A DNA stretch of 14,425 nucleotides from an uncultured Ruminococcus sp. (GCA_900752785.1 CAADWP010000154.1:1-14425), one strand, 5' to 3'. Shown: positions 1-7,726, counted from the stretch's first letter. The notes: generated from the letters alone by a model not told the origin. Made by a program: numbers and translations.

Positions 1-13
1 AGCCTGCCTGCAA

Positions 14-81
14 ATTTTTTATGCAATCTGACAAAAAATCTGACTGCGCATCTGCCGCACAATCTTTGTGCGGTGTTGCCT
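14..81 (+). repeat. Left copy of a dispersed-type leader repeat upstream of asnA
   Basis: The last 17 bases (65-81, TTTGTGCGGTGTTGCCT) occur exactly, in inverted orientation, at 14341-14357. The 5' ends of the two copies also align: 15 of 19 bases from position 14 match. Inside are two direct copies of AATCTGAC (25-32 and 37-44) and an 8-bp hairpin, CCGCACAA (55-62) with TTGTGCGG (66-73), loop TCT. It ends 26 bases before the asnA start, so it would lie in the asnA leader if transcription starts upstream of the window. No U-tract follows, so it is not a simple terminator. That it is a genome-wide repeat is inference from two copies plus a related hairpin at 3463-3490. Confidence 0.55.
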
Positions 82-107
82 AAAATAGGATGAAAGGAAT
101 GACTATC

Positions 108-1118
108 ATGTCAAGAGCATTATATATCCCCGAGGGCTATAAGTCCTCGCTGACACTGAGAGAAACTCAGCATGCTATCAAATACATCAAGGATATTTTC
201 CAGCAGGCGCTGTCTTTTGCACTGACCCTTGACCGCGTATCGGCACCGCTTATCGTCCGCAAAGGCAGCGGCATCAACGACGATCTCAACGGCGTTGAAC
301 GTAAGGTCGATTTCGATATCCGCGAGATCGGCAAAGAAGCCGAGGTCGTTCAGTCGCTTGCGAAATGGAAAAGAATGGCTCTTTACCGCTACGGATATGC
401 TCCCGGAGAGGGAATTTATACCGATATGAACGCTATTCGCCGAGACGACGATACCGATAACACCCATTCCGTTTTCGTTGACCAGTGGGATTGGGAAAAG
501 GTCATTACACGCGAACAGCGCAATGTTAATTTTCTTAAAGAGACTGTGAGATCGGTCGTTAAAGCTGTTGCATATACAAAGCGCAAGGTAAGTCTCCGCT
601 ATCCTCAGCTTTGCGGAAAAATATGCGATGAGCCGTACTTTATTACGACCCAAGAGCTTGAGGATATGTACCCCGACAAGACCTCCCATGAGCGTGAAAG
701 GCTTATCACCAAGGAGCATAAGACCGTTTTTCTTATGGAGATCGGCGGCGTTCTCAACGGCGGTCAGAAGCATGACGGCAGAGCTCCAGACTATGACGAC
801 TGGTCGCTTAACGGAGATATTCTTTTCTGGGACGATGTTCTTGACGATTCGCTTGAAATTTCCTCAATGGGAATCCGCGTTGATGAAAATTCGCTGAAAA
901 CTCAGCTTGCTGCCTGCAATGCCGAGGACAGAATGCAGTATGACTACCATAAAATGATCGCCGACGGAACGCTTCCTCTGACTATCGGCGGAGGTATCGG
1001 TCAGTCAAGACTTTGTATGTTTCTTCTTGAAAAAGCTCATATCGGCGAGGTTCAGTCTTCGATCTGGTCTGAGGATATGATCGAAAAATGCACTGAAAAC
1101 GGCATTACGCTTCTTTGA
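108..1118 (+). CDS. asnA: Aspartate-ammonia ligase (asparagine synthetase A)
   Basis: Makes asparagine from aspartate, ammonia and ATP (AMP-forming) in the cytoplasm. The protein is 336 aa, close to the roughly 330 aa usual for AsnA, and looks complete. AsnA shares the class II aminoacyl-tRNA synthetase catalytic fold; the motif-3-like signature GGGIGQSR is at about residues 294-301, followed by the typical CMFLLEKAHIGEVQ stretch. The N-terminus YIPEGYKSSLTLRETQHAI is also typical. I chose the ATG at 108 because AAAGGA at 93-98 is a well-spaced ribosome site and MSRALYIPEGY matches where the family begins; an in-frame ATG at 90 has poor spacing. It stands alone between a repeat-bearing leader and its own terminator. 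No T-box is visible in the 107 bases upstream. Confidence 0.95.
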   Translation: MSRALYIPEGYKSSLTLRETQHAIKYIKDIFQQALSFALTLDRVSAPLIVRKGSGINDDLNGVERKVDFDIREIGKEAEVVQSLAKWKRMALYRYGYAPGEGIYTDMNAIRRDDDTDNTHSVFVDQWDWEKVITREQRNVNFLKETVRSVVKAVAYTKRKVSLRYPQLCGKICDEPYFITTQELEDMYPDKTSHERERLITKEHKTVFLMEIGGVLNGGQKHDGRAPDYDDWSLNGDILFWDDVLDDSLEISSMGIRVDENSLKTQLAACNAEDRMQYDYHKMIADGTLPLTIGGGIGQSRLCMFLLEKAHIGEVQSSIWSEDMIEKCTENGITLL

Positions 1119-1127
1119 TAAATATTG

Positions 1128-1158
1128 AAAAGACCGGAGAATTTTTTCGGTCTTTTTT
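1128..1158 (+). terminator. Rho-independent terminator of asnA
   Basis: AAAAGACCG (1128-1136) pairs with CGGTCTTTT (1148-1156) across an 11-base loop, followed by a T run. It begins 10 bases after the asnA stop codon. Confidence 0.85.
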
Positions 1159-1191
1159 CAACTGCAAATAGTAAAATTCCACAAAATGCTA

Positions 1192-1220
1192 TTGACAATA
1201 TCCAAAAAATCGTATATAAT
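1192..1220 (+). promoter_or_regulatory. Consensus SigA promoter for the DUF1508 gene
   Basis: TTGACA (1192-1197), a 17-base spacer and TATAAT (1215-1220): a perfect match to the vegetative consensus. Transcription should start near 1227, giving a leader of about 50 bases. This predicts strong constitutive expression, separate from asnA. Confidence 0.9.
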
Positions 1221-1277
1221 TATGTTGCGGCGAATGTAAAGTGCGCTGTACATATTTTATCGAAAGGTGTGACTGTC

Positions 1278-1661
1278 ATGGGAAAATTTATAATCAAGGA
1301 AACGAAAACAGGCTTTACTTTCAGCCTTAAAGCAGGAAACGGCGAGGTCATCGCAACCGGCGGAGAGGTTTACAATTCACTTGCAAGCATTAAAAACGGA
1401 ATCGCAAGCGTTTCAAAAAATGCTCCTATCGCTAATATAGAAGACCAGACTGAGGAAGGCTTTGCTGCCCAGACCTGCCCTAAATTCGAGATTTATACCG
1501 ATAAAGCAGGAGAATTTAGATTCAGACTTAAAGCTAAAAATGGTCAGATCATTTCCGTAAGCGAGGGATATGTGAAAAAAGACAGCTGTAAAAACGGCAT
1601 AGAAAGCGTTCGCAAAAATGCTGTTGACGCTCCCGTTGTCGAGCCTGAACCCGAAAAATGA
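1278..1661 (+). CDS. Two-repeat DUF1508 (YegP-like) protein
   Basis: A 127-aa cytoplasmic protein made of two tandem copies of the roughly 50-residue DUF1508 (YegP-type) unit: residues 2-49 (GKFIIKETKTGFTFSLKAGNGEV...IKNGIASVSKNA) and 69-115 (KFEIYTDKAGEFRFRLKAKNGQI...CKNGIESVRKNA), then a short acidic Pro/Glu tail. E. coli YegP has the same two-repeat layout; the biochemical function of the family is not established as far as I know. The reading frame stays open to 1125, but the ATG at 1278 sits downstream of the promoter, has AAAGGTG (1263-1269) as ribosome site, and starts exactly at the first repeat. The consensus promoter suggests an abundant protein. No clear terminator follows, so transcription may continue into the next gene 86 bases on. 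Confidence 0.9.
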   Translation: MGKFIIKETKTGFTFSLKAGNGEVIATGGEVYNSLASIKNGIASVSKNAPIANIEDQTEEGFAAQTCPKFEIYTDKAGEFRFRLKAKNGQIISVSEGYVKKDSCKNGIESVRKNAVDAPVVEPEPEK

Positions 1662-1747
1662 TTTATTCCGTATGAACTGCCTTTGACTGCTCATTATGCA
1701 GAGCTTGAACAGAGGCGTTGCATTCACATGATAAGGAGCGATTATTA

Positions 1748-2917
1748 ATGGCTGAACGAAGCAAAATTAAAGCGGATAGCGTACAAAGCCATCAGGAGTG
1801 CTTTGTGCGTTGCTGCCTTAAAAAAAGATGGCTGATTCCGCTTATAATAATCGCCGCAATGATTTTTCTTAACATCATTGCCAGATTCAGCCGTGGATTT
1901 TCCGATTTTTACGTTACAAAAGTTTTTCCTTTAATAAGCGCTCCGTTATCGTTTGTAAGCGGAATTTTTCCATTTTCCGTCGGCGAAATTATGATAATTG
2001 CAGCAGTTCTTTTGATTTTTATAGGTATTCCCGCAGCGGTTTTGCTGTTTGTTTTCAGAAAGAAAAGACGCGCCGCAATCGCAAAAATTACGCTGCTTTT
2101 TATGCTTTGGAGCGTGACGTTCGTGTTTACTGCCGAAACAATGAACTGTTTTATTATGTACCAATGTACCCCGTTTTCAGAAAAGTATTTTAGTTCTAAA
2201 GCTCATACCGAAGACGAGCTTATCCAACTTTACGGGATTCTAATTAATGAGGCGAACGCTCTTTCCGAGCAGGTTTCAAGAGACGAGAATAATCAGTTTT
2301 TTATCACCTGCGACGTAGACAGTGAAGCTAAGGCTGCAATGAAAAAAGCTGCAAAGCATTATCCACAGCTAAAAGGCTACTATCCGAATGCAAAGCCGAT
2401 TTTATTCTCATATTTTATGAGTCAAGCCGACCTCCTCGGAATTTATTTTCCGTTTTCTCTTGAATCAAATTATAATAACGATATGGTGCGAACTAACCTT
2501 CCCGATACGATCTGTCACGAATATTCTCATCTTAAAGGTATTATTCAGGAAGATGAAGCGAATTTTATTGCCTTTATTGCTGCAACAGGCAGTGATAATC
2601 CGGAATTTCGCTATTCAGGATATATTTCAGCACTTGAATATGTACATAACGAGGTTGTGGGCTGCGGATCGGAAAAGGGAGCCGAGCTGATGAATATGAT
2701 CTCAGAAAATGTATACAATGACTGGTTTCGCTTTCTGCCGGAAAATTACTGGGAGGATAACGAGAAAAAGGAAATAATTTCAACTGAAACAGTTGGGACT
2801 TTCTCTGAATCAGCCATTGATACCAATATAAAATTTAACGGCAGGGAAGAAGGCATAAAGGCTTACTCACGTATTGTAGACCTGCTTCTTGACTACTATT
2901 TTCCGGCAGAGGACTGA
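1748..2917 (+). CDS. DUF3810 membrane protein with zinc-metallopeptidase signature
   Basis: A 389-aa protein. The N-terminal third carries about three hydrophobic segments: one around WLIPLIIIAAMIFLNII, one ending in EIMIIAAVLLIFIGIPAAV, and one at KITLLFMLWSVTFVF. A large soluble domain follows. It contains HEYSH (H257, E258, H261) followed by EDEANF, with E270 or E268 as probable third zinc ligand: the HExxH plus downstream Glu arrangement of gluzincins. This domain order fits the DUF3810 family. By analogy with M56-like and M48-like enzymes it may cleave membrane or envelope proteins; substrate unknown. The ATG at 1748 has AAGGAG (1733-1738) at good spacing; a TTG at 1718 lies upstream of that ribosome site and is rejected. 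The next gene starts 4 bases after its stop, so the two are probably translated together. Confidence 0.85.
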   Translation: MAERSKIKADSVQSHQECFVRCCLKKRWLIPLIIIAAMIFLNIIARFSRGFSDFYVTKVFPLISAPLSFVSGIFPFSVGEIMIIAAVLLIFIGIPAAVLLFVFRKKRRAAIAKITLLFMLWSVTFVFTAETMNCFIMYQCTPFSEKYFSSKAHTEDELIQLYGILINEANALSEQVSRDENNQFFITCDVDSEAKAAMKKAAKHYPQLKGYYPNAKPILFSYFMSQADLLGIYFPFSLESNYNNDMVRTNLPDTICHEYSHLKGIIQEDEANFIAFIAATGSDNPEFRYSGYISALEYVHNEVVGCGSEKGAELMNMISENVYNDWFRFLPENYWEDNEKKEIISTETVGTFSESAIDTNIKFNGREEGIKAYSRIVDLLLDYYFPAED

Positions 2918-2921
2918 TACT

Positions 2922-3479
2922 ATGCTTATAAAAAATTTTTTCGGGCACCTCGGCACTGTGCTTCGTCACCGTCATAAGGTCATGGAACACTGCTTTAAGG
3001 CAGGTATCATTTGCCGCGGACTTTTACATGATCTCTCTAAATTTTGTCCGACCGAATTTATTCCCGGCATACTCTACTTTCAAGGCAACCGCAGTCCGAA
3101 TGAAAAGGAGCGCGAGATAAGCGGTTATTCTAAGGCATGGATGCACCATAAGGGCAGAAACCGACACCATTTTGAATACTGGACTGATTATAATACTGTC
3201 ACAAAACGTATTGAACCTGTACGAATGCCCGATATTTACATATATGAGATGTTCTGCGACCGCGTTGCCGCTTCTAAAATTTATAATAAGGAAAATTACA
3301 CCAATAATATGCCCCTTGAATATTTTCTCCGTGCAAAGCAGAGAAGAATTATTGAAAAGGAAACTTCCGACAAGCTTGAATTTCTGCTCCGGATGCTTTC
3401 AGAAAAGGGTGAAGCCGCCTGCTTTCGTTATATAAGGCGGCAGGTTTTCAAGATCAAAAAATACCGCACAAATCGCTGA
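2922..3479 (+). CDS. DUF5662 family protein
   Basis: A 185-aa, basic, probably cytoplasmic protein without membrane segments. The N-terminus (HLGTVLRHRHKVMEHCFKAGI, then LLHDLSKFCPTEF at residues 34-46) and the His-rich WMHHKGRNRHHFEYW stretch (73-87) match the DUF5662 pattern as I remember it. The H36-D37 pair and the histidine clusters suggest a metal site resembling HD hydrolases, but no activity is known to me. The ATG at 2922 is 4 bases after the stop of the DUF3810 gene. The open frame reaches back to 2889 inside that gene, but no start there has a better ribosome site. Its stop codon lies in the loop of the shared terminator. Confidence 0.8.
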   Translation: MLIKNFFGHLGTVLRHRHKVMEHCFKAGIICRGLLHDLSKFCPTEFIPGILYFQGNRSPNEKEREISGYSKAWMHHKGRNRHHFEYWTDYNTVTKRIEPVRMPDIYIYEMFCDRVAASKIYNKENYTNNMPLEYFLRAKQRRIIEKETSDKLEFLLRMLSEKGEAACFRYIRRQVFKIKKYRTNR

Positions 3480-3502
3480 TTAAGGCTTTGTGCGGTATTT
3501 TT
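3457..3502. terminator. Bidirectional terminator between convergent genes
   Basis: A 16-bp perfect inverted repeat: 3457-3472 (AAAAATACCGCACAAA) pairs with 3487-3502 (TTTGTGCGGTATTTTT), loop 14 bases. The A run on one side and T run on the other give a U-tract on either strand. It should end the DUF1508/DUF3810/DUF5662 transcript and the leftward beta-CASP gene, whose stop is 2 bases away. Its core resembles the repeat at the window edges (see findings). Confidence 0.9.
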
Positions 3503-3503
3503 A

Positions 3504-5102
3504 TTAAAGAGACCAGTTATCGCATAGGAGATTGATAGCTTCAGTAAGGTCGCGGATATCGGCGTTTGTACGTCCTTCCGATATCTTGATGAGCCTTGCG
3601 AGACGATCGGAGGCTGCTATAAGATCGTTATAATAAATATTCATGTTTGCGCCTGAAGTCTTTTTCTTCGGAATCGGAACAGGCTTGGCATCGACTGTAA
3701 AAATGCCCTCCGCGATATCAAATTCCGCACCGCTGTACGGCGCATATGCGTCTGCTCCAAGTTCGTCTTTGAGACGCTGAGTGAAGCTGTCGGCAGAATC
3801 TGAGTCGCCATGGATAACAAAATACTTTTTTACTCCTGAGACAGCCTTTGCCCATTTTAAAAGACCGTTTACATCGGCATGGCCGCTGATACCGGGAAGC
3901 TGCTTGATCTGCGCGGCAACGCTTACAGTTTCACCGAATAATTTAACTCGCTTCGCGCCGTTGATAAGGCTTCTTCCCAAGGTATTGCCTGCCTGATATC
4001 CGACAAACAGTATTGTATTTTTTGGCATCCAAAGATTGTGTTTCAGGTGATGCTTGATGCGTCCGGCTTCGCACATTCCGCTTGCAGAGATTATTACTTT
4101 TGGCCGCGTATCGTTATTTATTGCCCTTGAATCGTCGCTGCTGACTGTTCTGATAAGCCCTTCAAATGAAATCGGATTGATTCCCTTGCGTACATAGTCC
4201 AGCGCTTCCTCATCGTAGCAGCTTTCACGATTGCAGATAAAAATATCCGTGGCTTCATTGGCAAGAGGACTATCCACATAAACCGGAAATCCGTCGTGTC
4301 CCTTAAGAAGCTTTTCGTCTTTTATCCGACGAAGAAAATATAGCATTTCCTGTGTTCTGCCAACAGCAAATGACGGAATTATAACGCTTCCTCCTCTGTC
4401 AAACGTAGTCTGGAGAACTTCCGTCAATGCTGTTACATAGTCTGTCGGACGATCGTGAACACGATTGCCGTAGGTTGATTCCATAATAACATAATCTGCA
4501 TTCTCTACATACTGAGGATCTCGTATAAGAGGCTGATCTGTATTGCCTATATCGCCGGAAAATGCAAGAGTTTTTGAAACTCCGTTTTCGGTTATTGTGA
4601 TGATAACGCTTGACGAGCCGAGAAGATGTCCCGCGTCCTTGAATGTTACGGTGATCCCATCGCAGATCTCCGTAGGAGATTCGTAGCGATGCGGAACAAA
4701 AAGTTCGATCGCACCTATTGCGTCGTCCATTGTGTAAAGAGGCTCATAATCCTGTTCGCCGCGCCGTTTAGCCTTTCGGCTTCTCCACTCGGCTTCAAAT
4801 TCCTGAATATGTGCGCTGTCACGCAGCATTACGCTGCAAAGATTTGCCGTAGCCTCGGTGGAGTGGATCTCGCCCTTGAAGCCTCCTGCGAAAAGCAGAG
4901 GCAGCATACCCGAATGGTCGATATGGGCATGAGTCAGAAGCACAAAATCAATATTTCCGGGCGCTGTAGGAATCTGTACGTTCTCGAACATATCCTCTCC
5001 CTGCTGCATTCCGAAATCAACAAGAAATTTTTTTCCGCAAGCCTCGATATAAGTGCAGCTTCCTGTTACCTCATGAGTCGCGCCGATAAATGTCATTTTC
5101 AT
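3504..5102 (-). CDS. MBL-fold/beta-CASP metallohydrolase (CPSF-73-like RNA nuclease)
   Basis: A 532-aa cytoplasmic protein. The N-terminal metallo-beta-lactamase domain has THAHIDHSG with H58, H60, D62 and H63, DAGHLLGSS with H159, and FSGDIGN with D184: the two-zinc site. A beta-CASP domain follows (PSFAVGRTQEML; ISASGMCEAGRIKHHL), then the RMMBL part with SGHAD (H408) and VIHGD (H431). This set is typical of prokaryotic CPSF-73-like nucleases, so RNA endo- or 5'-exonuclease activity is likely; the target is unknown. The last 50 or so residues form an extra helical tail. The ATG at 5102 has an AAAGGGGAC-type ribosome site upstream; the ATG two codons in is less well spaced. It is monocistronic, with its own promoter and the shared terminator. 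Confidence 0.92.
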   Translation of the reverse strand: MKMTFIGATHEVTGSCTYIEACGKKFLVDFGMQQGEDMFENVQIPTAPGNIDFVLLTHAHIDHSGMLPLLFAGGFKGEIHSTEATANLCSVMLRDSAHIQEFEAEWRSRKAKRRGEQDYEPLYTMDDAIGAIELFVPHRYESPTEICDGITVTFKDAGHLLGSSSVIITITENGVSKTLAFSGDIGNTDQPLIRDPQYVENADYVIMESTYGNRVHDRPTDYVTALTEVLQTTFDRGGSVIIPSFAVGRTQEMLYFLRRIKDEKLLKGHDGFPVYVDSPLANEATDIFICNRESCYDEEALDYVRKGINPISFEGLIRTVSSDDSRAINNDTRPKVIISASGMCEAGRIKHHLKHNLWMPKNTILFVGYQAGNTLGRSLINGAKRVKLFGETVSVAAQIKQLPGISGHADVNGLLKWAKAVSGVKKYFVIHGDSDSADSFTQRLKDELGADAYAPYSGAEFDIAEGIFTVDAKPVPIPKKKTSGANMNIYYNDLIAASDRLARLIKISEGRTNADIRDLTEAINLLCDNWSL

Positions 5103-5180
5103 AAAAAGTCCCCTTTAATTTTAAAAATTCGTTTGTTTGGCAATAAATAATTGACGAAAAAATACTTGAATTTATTTATA

Positions 5181-5209
5181 ATTATACCATATTATGTTTA
5201 TTTTGTCCA
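5181..5209 (-). promoter_or_regulatory. SigA promoter for the beta-CASP gene
   Basis: Read on the - strand: TGGACA (5209-5204), a 17-base spacer and TATAAT (5186-5181), with TGG just before the -10 forming an extended -10. Predicted start near 5174, giving a leader of about 70 bases. Confidence 0.85.
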
Positions 5210-5298
5210 GAATTATTTGCATATTTATGAAACTTTTTCACGCGAATGAAAAATACACTTTGTATCTTTCGGCAAGACGCTGATTTTTCAAAAAACTG

Positions 5299-5327
5299 TT
5301 GAAAAAATTTACGGTTTATGGTATACT
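5299..5327 (+). promoter_or_regulatory. SigA promoter for the membrane protein-dehydrogenase-proBA run
   Basis: TTGAAA (5299-5304), a 17-base spacer and TATACT (5322-5327), preceded by TGG as an extended -10. Predicted start near 5334. The leader of about 46 bases can form a weak hairpin (GCGGAGC with GCTCTGC, one G-U pair) before the ribosome site GGAG at 5371. The opposing promoter is about 90 bases away, so the 277-base gap is a divergent promoter region. Confidence 0.85.
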
Positions 5328-5379
5328 ATAAAGAGTTTATTTATCAGCGGAGCTGTGTGCTCTGCGGATTGGAGATATT

Positions 5380-5796
5380 ATGAATTTTTCAAATGCTTTT
5401 TTAACATTTTTCTATCAGAAAACAGCGGAAAAGCCCACGCTCTTTCCATTTCCGCTTGAGATGCACCTTTTGCTGGTATTCGTCGGCGCAGCGTTCTTTT
5501 CTTACAGGTTTTACATCCAGAAACGTCCGAATCAGATTTTAATGGCGATTGCGATGCTTATATCACTGGCGATCTGGCTTTCGGAAAGCAAGGCTCTCTA
5601 CTACTCGTTAGGCGCTATTGAGCTTGTGCTGCTTGCCGCATGCTTTGTGACTTCGCTCATCTTTAAAGCTCCCGTAGCCGAGGATAACGACGAGAACGAA
5701 AAATCTGATGATGAAGAAAAGACTGAAGACGAAGATGAAAACAGCGGTAAGGATGCTGCTGCAGAGGAAGAAACGGCTGAGACCGAGGAGGACTGA
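5380..5796 (+). CDS. Small three-helix membrane protein with acidic tail
   Basis: A 138-aa protein I do not recognise. Hydrophobic segments lie at about residues 28-46, 52-68 and 73-96, with a basic YIQKRPNQ loop between the first two. From residue 101 to the end it is almost entirely Asp, Glu, Lys, Ser and Ala (net strongly negative) and surely disordered. By the positive-inside rule the basic loop should be cytoplasmic; the side of the tail is then uncertain. The start has GGAG 5 bases upstream and follows a clear promoter. The stop is 2 bases before the next start, so the dehydrogenase is probably translationally coupled to it. No functional link to that enzyme is known to me. Confidence 0.75.
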   Translation: MNFSNAFLTFFYQKTAEKPTLFPFPLEMHLLLVFVGAAFFSYRFYIQKRPNQILMAIAMLISLAIWLSESKALYYSLGAIELVLLAACFVTSLIFKAPVAEDNDENEKSDDEEKTEDEDENSGKDAAAEEETAETEED

Positions 5797-5798
5797 AT

Positions 5799-6749
5799 TT
5801 GAAAATAGCTGTCCTTGATTGGAATACTGTTACTTCCAACGGTGATATTTCTCCGAACTGCTTTTCGGCGTTGGGAGATGTAAAGCTTTTTCCAATGACT
5901 GCTCCGGAGGAGACCGTTGATAATATCAAAGACGCGGAGATCGTTCTCTGCAATAAAGTACTTATAACCTCCGAGGTCATGGATGCCTGTCCCAAACTGC
6001 GTTATATCGGGCTATTCGCTACAGGCTTCAATAATATTGACATAGCTTGTGCTGCTGAAAAAGGTATTGTTGTCTGCAATGCCGGTCAGTATTCCGCAAA
6101 TGCTGTTGCTCAGCAGACCTTTGCCTATATTCTGGACTTTTTCAGTCGAGTAAGAGATTATGCAGAACTTGTGAGGAACGGAAAATGGGAGAGTTCGCCT
6201 GCCTTTTCATATTTTCCTTTACAGATAAGCGAGCTTTCGGGAAAGACTCTCGCTATAGTCGGTTACGGCTCTATCGGACGCAGGGTCGCGGAACTCGGGG
6301 CTGCTTTCGGAATGAATATCGTTGTCTGTACAAGGACAGCTCCGAAAAACTGCCCTTATGAACTTTCTGATATTGAGACTGCTGCCGCAAAGGCTGACGT
6401 TCTTACTTTTCACTGTCCGCTTACGCCACAAACCGAGGGTATTATAAATATAGAATTACTGGAGAAAATGAAGTCGTCCGCTATTGTTATCAATACTGCT
6501 CGCGGAGGCATTGCCGACGAGAAAGCTGTCAGGAAGGCTCTTGATTCCGAAATTATTGCAGCCTATTACGCCGATGTCCTCGAAAAAGAACCAATGGCGT
6601 CCGATACTCCATTGAAATCAGCGAGGAATTGTTTAATTACGCCGCATACAGCATGGGCGGCGCTTGAAACAAGACAGCGTCTTGTGGATATTGTCTGCCG
6701 CTGTGTAAAGGCTTGGCAGAACGGTTCGCCGATTAATAAAGTTAATTGA
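5799..6749 (+). CDS. D-2-hydroxyacid dehydrogenase, glycerate dehydrogenase-like
   Basis: A 316-aa cytoplasmic NAD(P)-dependent enzyme of the D-isomer 2-hydroxyacid dehydrogenase family. It would interconvert a 2-oxoacid and a D-2-hydroxyacid; the closest pattern is hydroxypyruvate reductase/glycerate dehydrogenase because of the PHTAWAALETRQRLVDI block near the C-terminus. The Rossmann motif GYGSIG is at 155-160. The catalytic triad is R235 (NTARGG), E264 (VLEKEP) and H283 (TPHTAW), all present. It starts with TTG at 5799, justified by GAGGAGGA just upstream, inside the end of the preceding gene. It sits 17 bases before proB, so co-transcription with proline synthesis is likely. The substrate cannot be fixed from sequence. 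Confidence 0.88.
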   Translation: MKIAVLDWNTVTSNGDISPNCFSALGDVKLFPMTAPEETVDNIKDAEIVLCNKVLITSEVMDACPKLRYIGLFATGFNNIDIACAAEKGIVVCNAGQYSANAVAQQTFAYILDFFSRVRDYAELVRNGKWESSPAFSYFPLQISELSGKTLAIVGYGSIGRRVAELGAAFGMNIVVCTRTAPKNCPYELSDIETAAAKADVLTFHCPLTPQTEGIINIELLEKMKSSAIVINTARGGIADEKAVRKALDSEIIAAYYADVLEKEPMASDTPLKSARNCLITPHTAWAALETRQRLVDIVCRCVKAWQNGSPINKVN

Positions 6750-6766
6750 TTTAAGGAAGTAAAGGC

Positions 6767-7588
6767 ATGAGAAATATTTCTGAGAAAAAACGTATCGTTA
6801 TAAAGCTTGGTACATCCACGCTCGCTCATAAAACAGGCAAGCTCAATATTCGCCGCATGACAAATCTGGTGCGCGTTATCTCCGACCTTCATAATGCCGG
6901 ACGAGAGATAATAATGGTATCCTCCGGTGCGGTCGGACTTGGCACAGGTAAGCTCGGTCTGCCCGAAAAGCCAAAGGAAACCCGCATGAAGCAGGCTGTC
7001 GCCGCTATAGGGCAGTGCGAACTTATGCATATTTATGACGATATGTTTGAAAAATACAGCGTTACTGTCGCGCAAATACTTCTGACAAAGACGATAATTA
7101 ATAATCCTAATCATTGCAGTAATTTCCGCAGCACTGTTGAAACGCTCGTAGGAATGGGCGTGATACCGATCGTCAACGAAAACGATACTATCGCTATCGA
7201 CGAGCTGGAGCTTGAAATTGGAGAAAATGACTCGCTTTCCGCGCTTGTTGCAAAATTATCGGAGGCTGATCTGCTGCTTATCCTTTCGGATATTGACGGA
7301 CTTTATGACGATGATCCGCATACGAATCCCGACGCTAAGCCAATCTCGGTCGTGGAGGAGATAACTCCCGAGATCGAACAGGCTGCCGGCGGTGCGGGAA
7401 CCTCTCTTGGAACGGGTGGAATGTCAACGAAGATAAGTGCGGCAAAGATCGCTGCGGAATCAGGGATCGACATGGTAATTATGAACGGAAGAGATCCTGA
7501 GCTTCTCTATGATCTTTTTGAAGATAAGGATATAGGAACAATTTTCAAAGCAGCGCCATGCAAAGATCATGCGGCAGATTTACGGTAA
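6767..7588 (+). CDS. proB: Glutamate 5-kinase, short form without PUA domain
   Basis: Phosphorylates glutamate to gamma-glutamyl phosphate, the first step of proline synthesis. All amino-acid-kinase landmarks are present: KLGTSTL (13-19), VSSGAVGLG (51-59), NENDTIAI (137-144), SDIDGLYDDDP (174-184) and GTGGMSTK (215-222). At 273 aa it consists of the kinase domain only; E. coli ProB is about 367 aa with a C-terminal PUA domain. Short forms are known in several Firmicutes, and the ending looks natural (no frameshift or PUA remnant downstream). The ATG at 6767 follows AAGGAAG (6753-6759). In this enzyme family proline feedback acts through the kinase domain, so loss of PUA need not abolish control. 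It lies in a run with the dehydrogenase before it and proA after it. Confidence 0.95.
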   Translation: MRNISEKKRIVIKLGTSTLAHKTGKLNIRRMTNLVRVISDLHNAGREIIMVSSGAVGLGTGKLGLPEKPKETRMKQAVAAIGQCELMHIYDDMFEKYSVTVAQILLTKTIINNPNHCSNFRSTVETLVGMGVIPIVNENDTIAIDELELEIGENDSLSALVAKLSEADLLLILSDIDGLYDDDPHTNPDAKPISVVEEITPEIEQAAGGAGTSLGTGGMSTKISAAKIAAESGIDMVIMNGRDPELLYDLFEDKDIGTIFKAAPCKDHAADLR

Positions 7589-7726
7589 ATGTTTGTTTAA
7601 ACACACAAAAATGCCGGATTGCTTTAAAATGTTAAAGATAATGTAAATTAAACAGGCGGATGACGTTCAAAGCTGTTATGCGGCTTGTGCGGCGCTGTCT
7701 TAAAACTAAATTAGGGGGAGATCATA

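Noticed and set aside
1..107. T-box or other riboswitch ahead of asnA
   Set aside because: No T-box sequence or specifier structure is visible in the 107 bases available; the hairpin belongs to the repeat.
120..773. 217-codon open frame on the - strand inside asnA
   Set aside because: It lies fully opposite a well-supported gene, the protein resembles nothing, and it arises from the codon bias of asnA.
1662..1747. Promoter with TTGACT at 1683-1688 ahead of the DUF3810 gene
   Set aside because: At 17 bases the -10 would read TGAACA, which is too weak to support.
4626..5150. 174-codon open frame on + across the start of the beta-CASP gene
   Set aside because: It is antisense to the conserved zinc motifs and its product has no family features.
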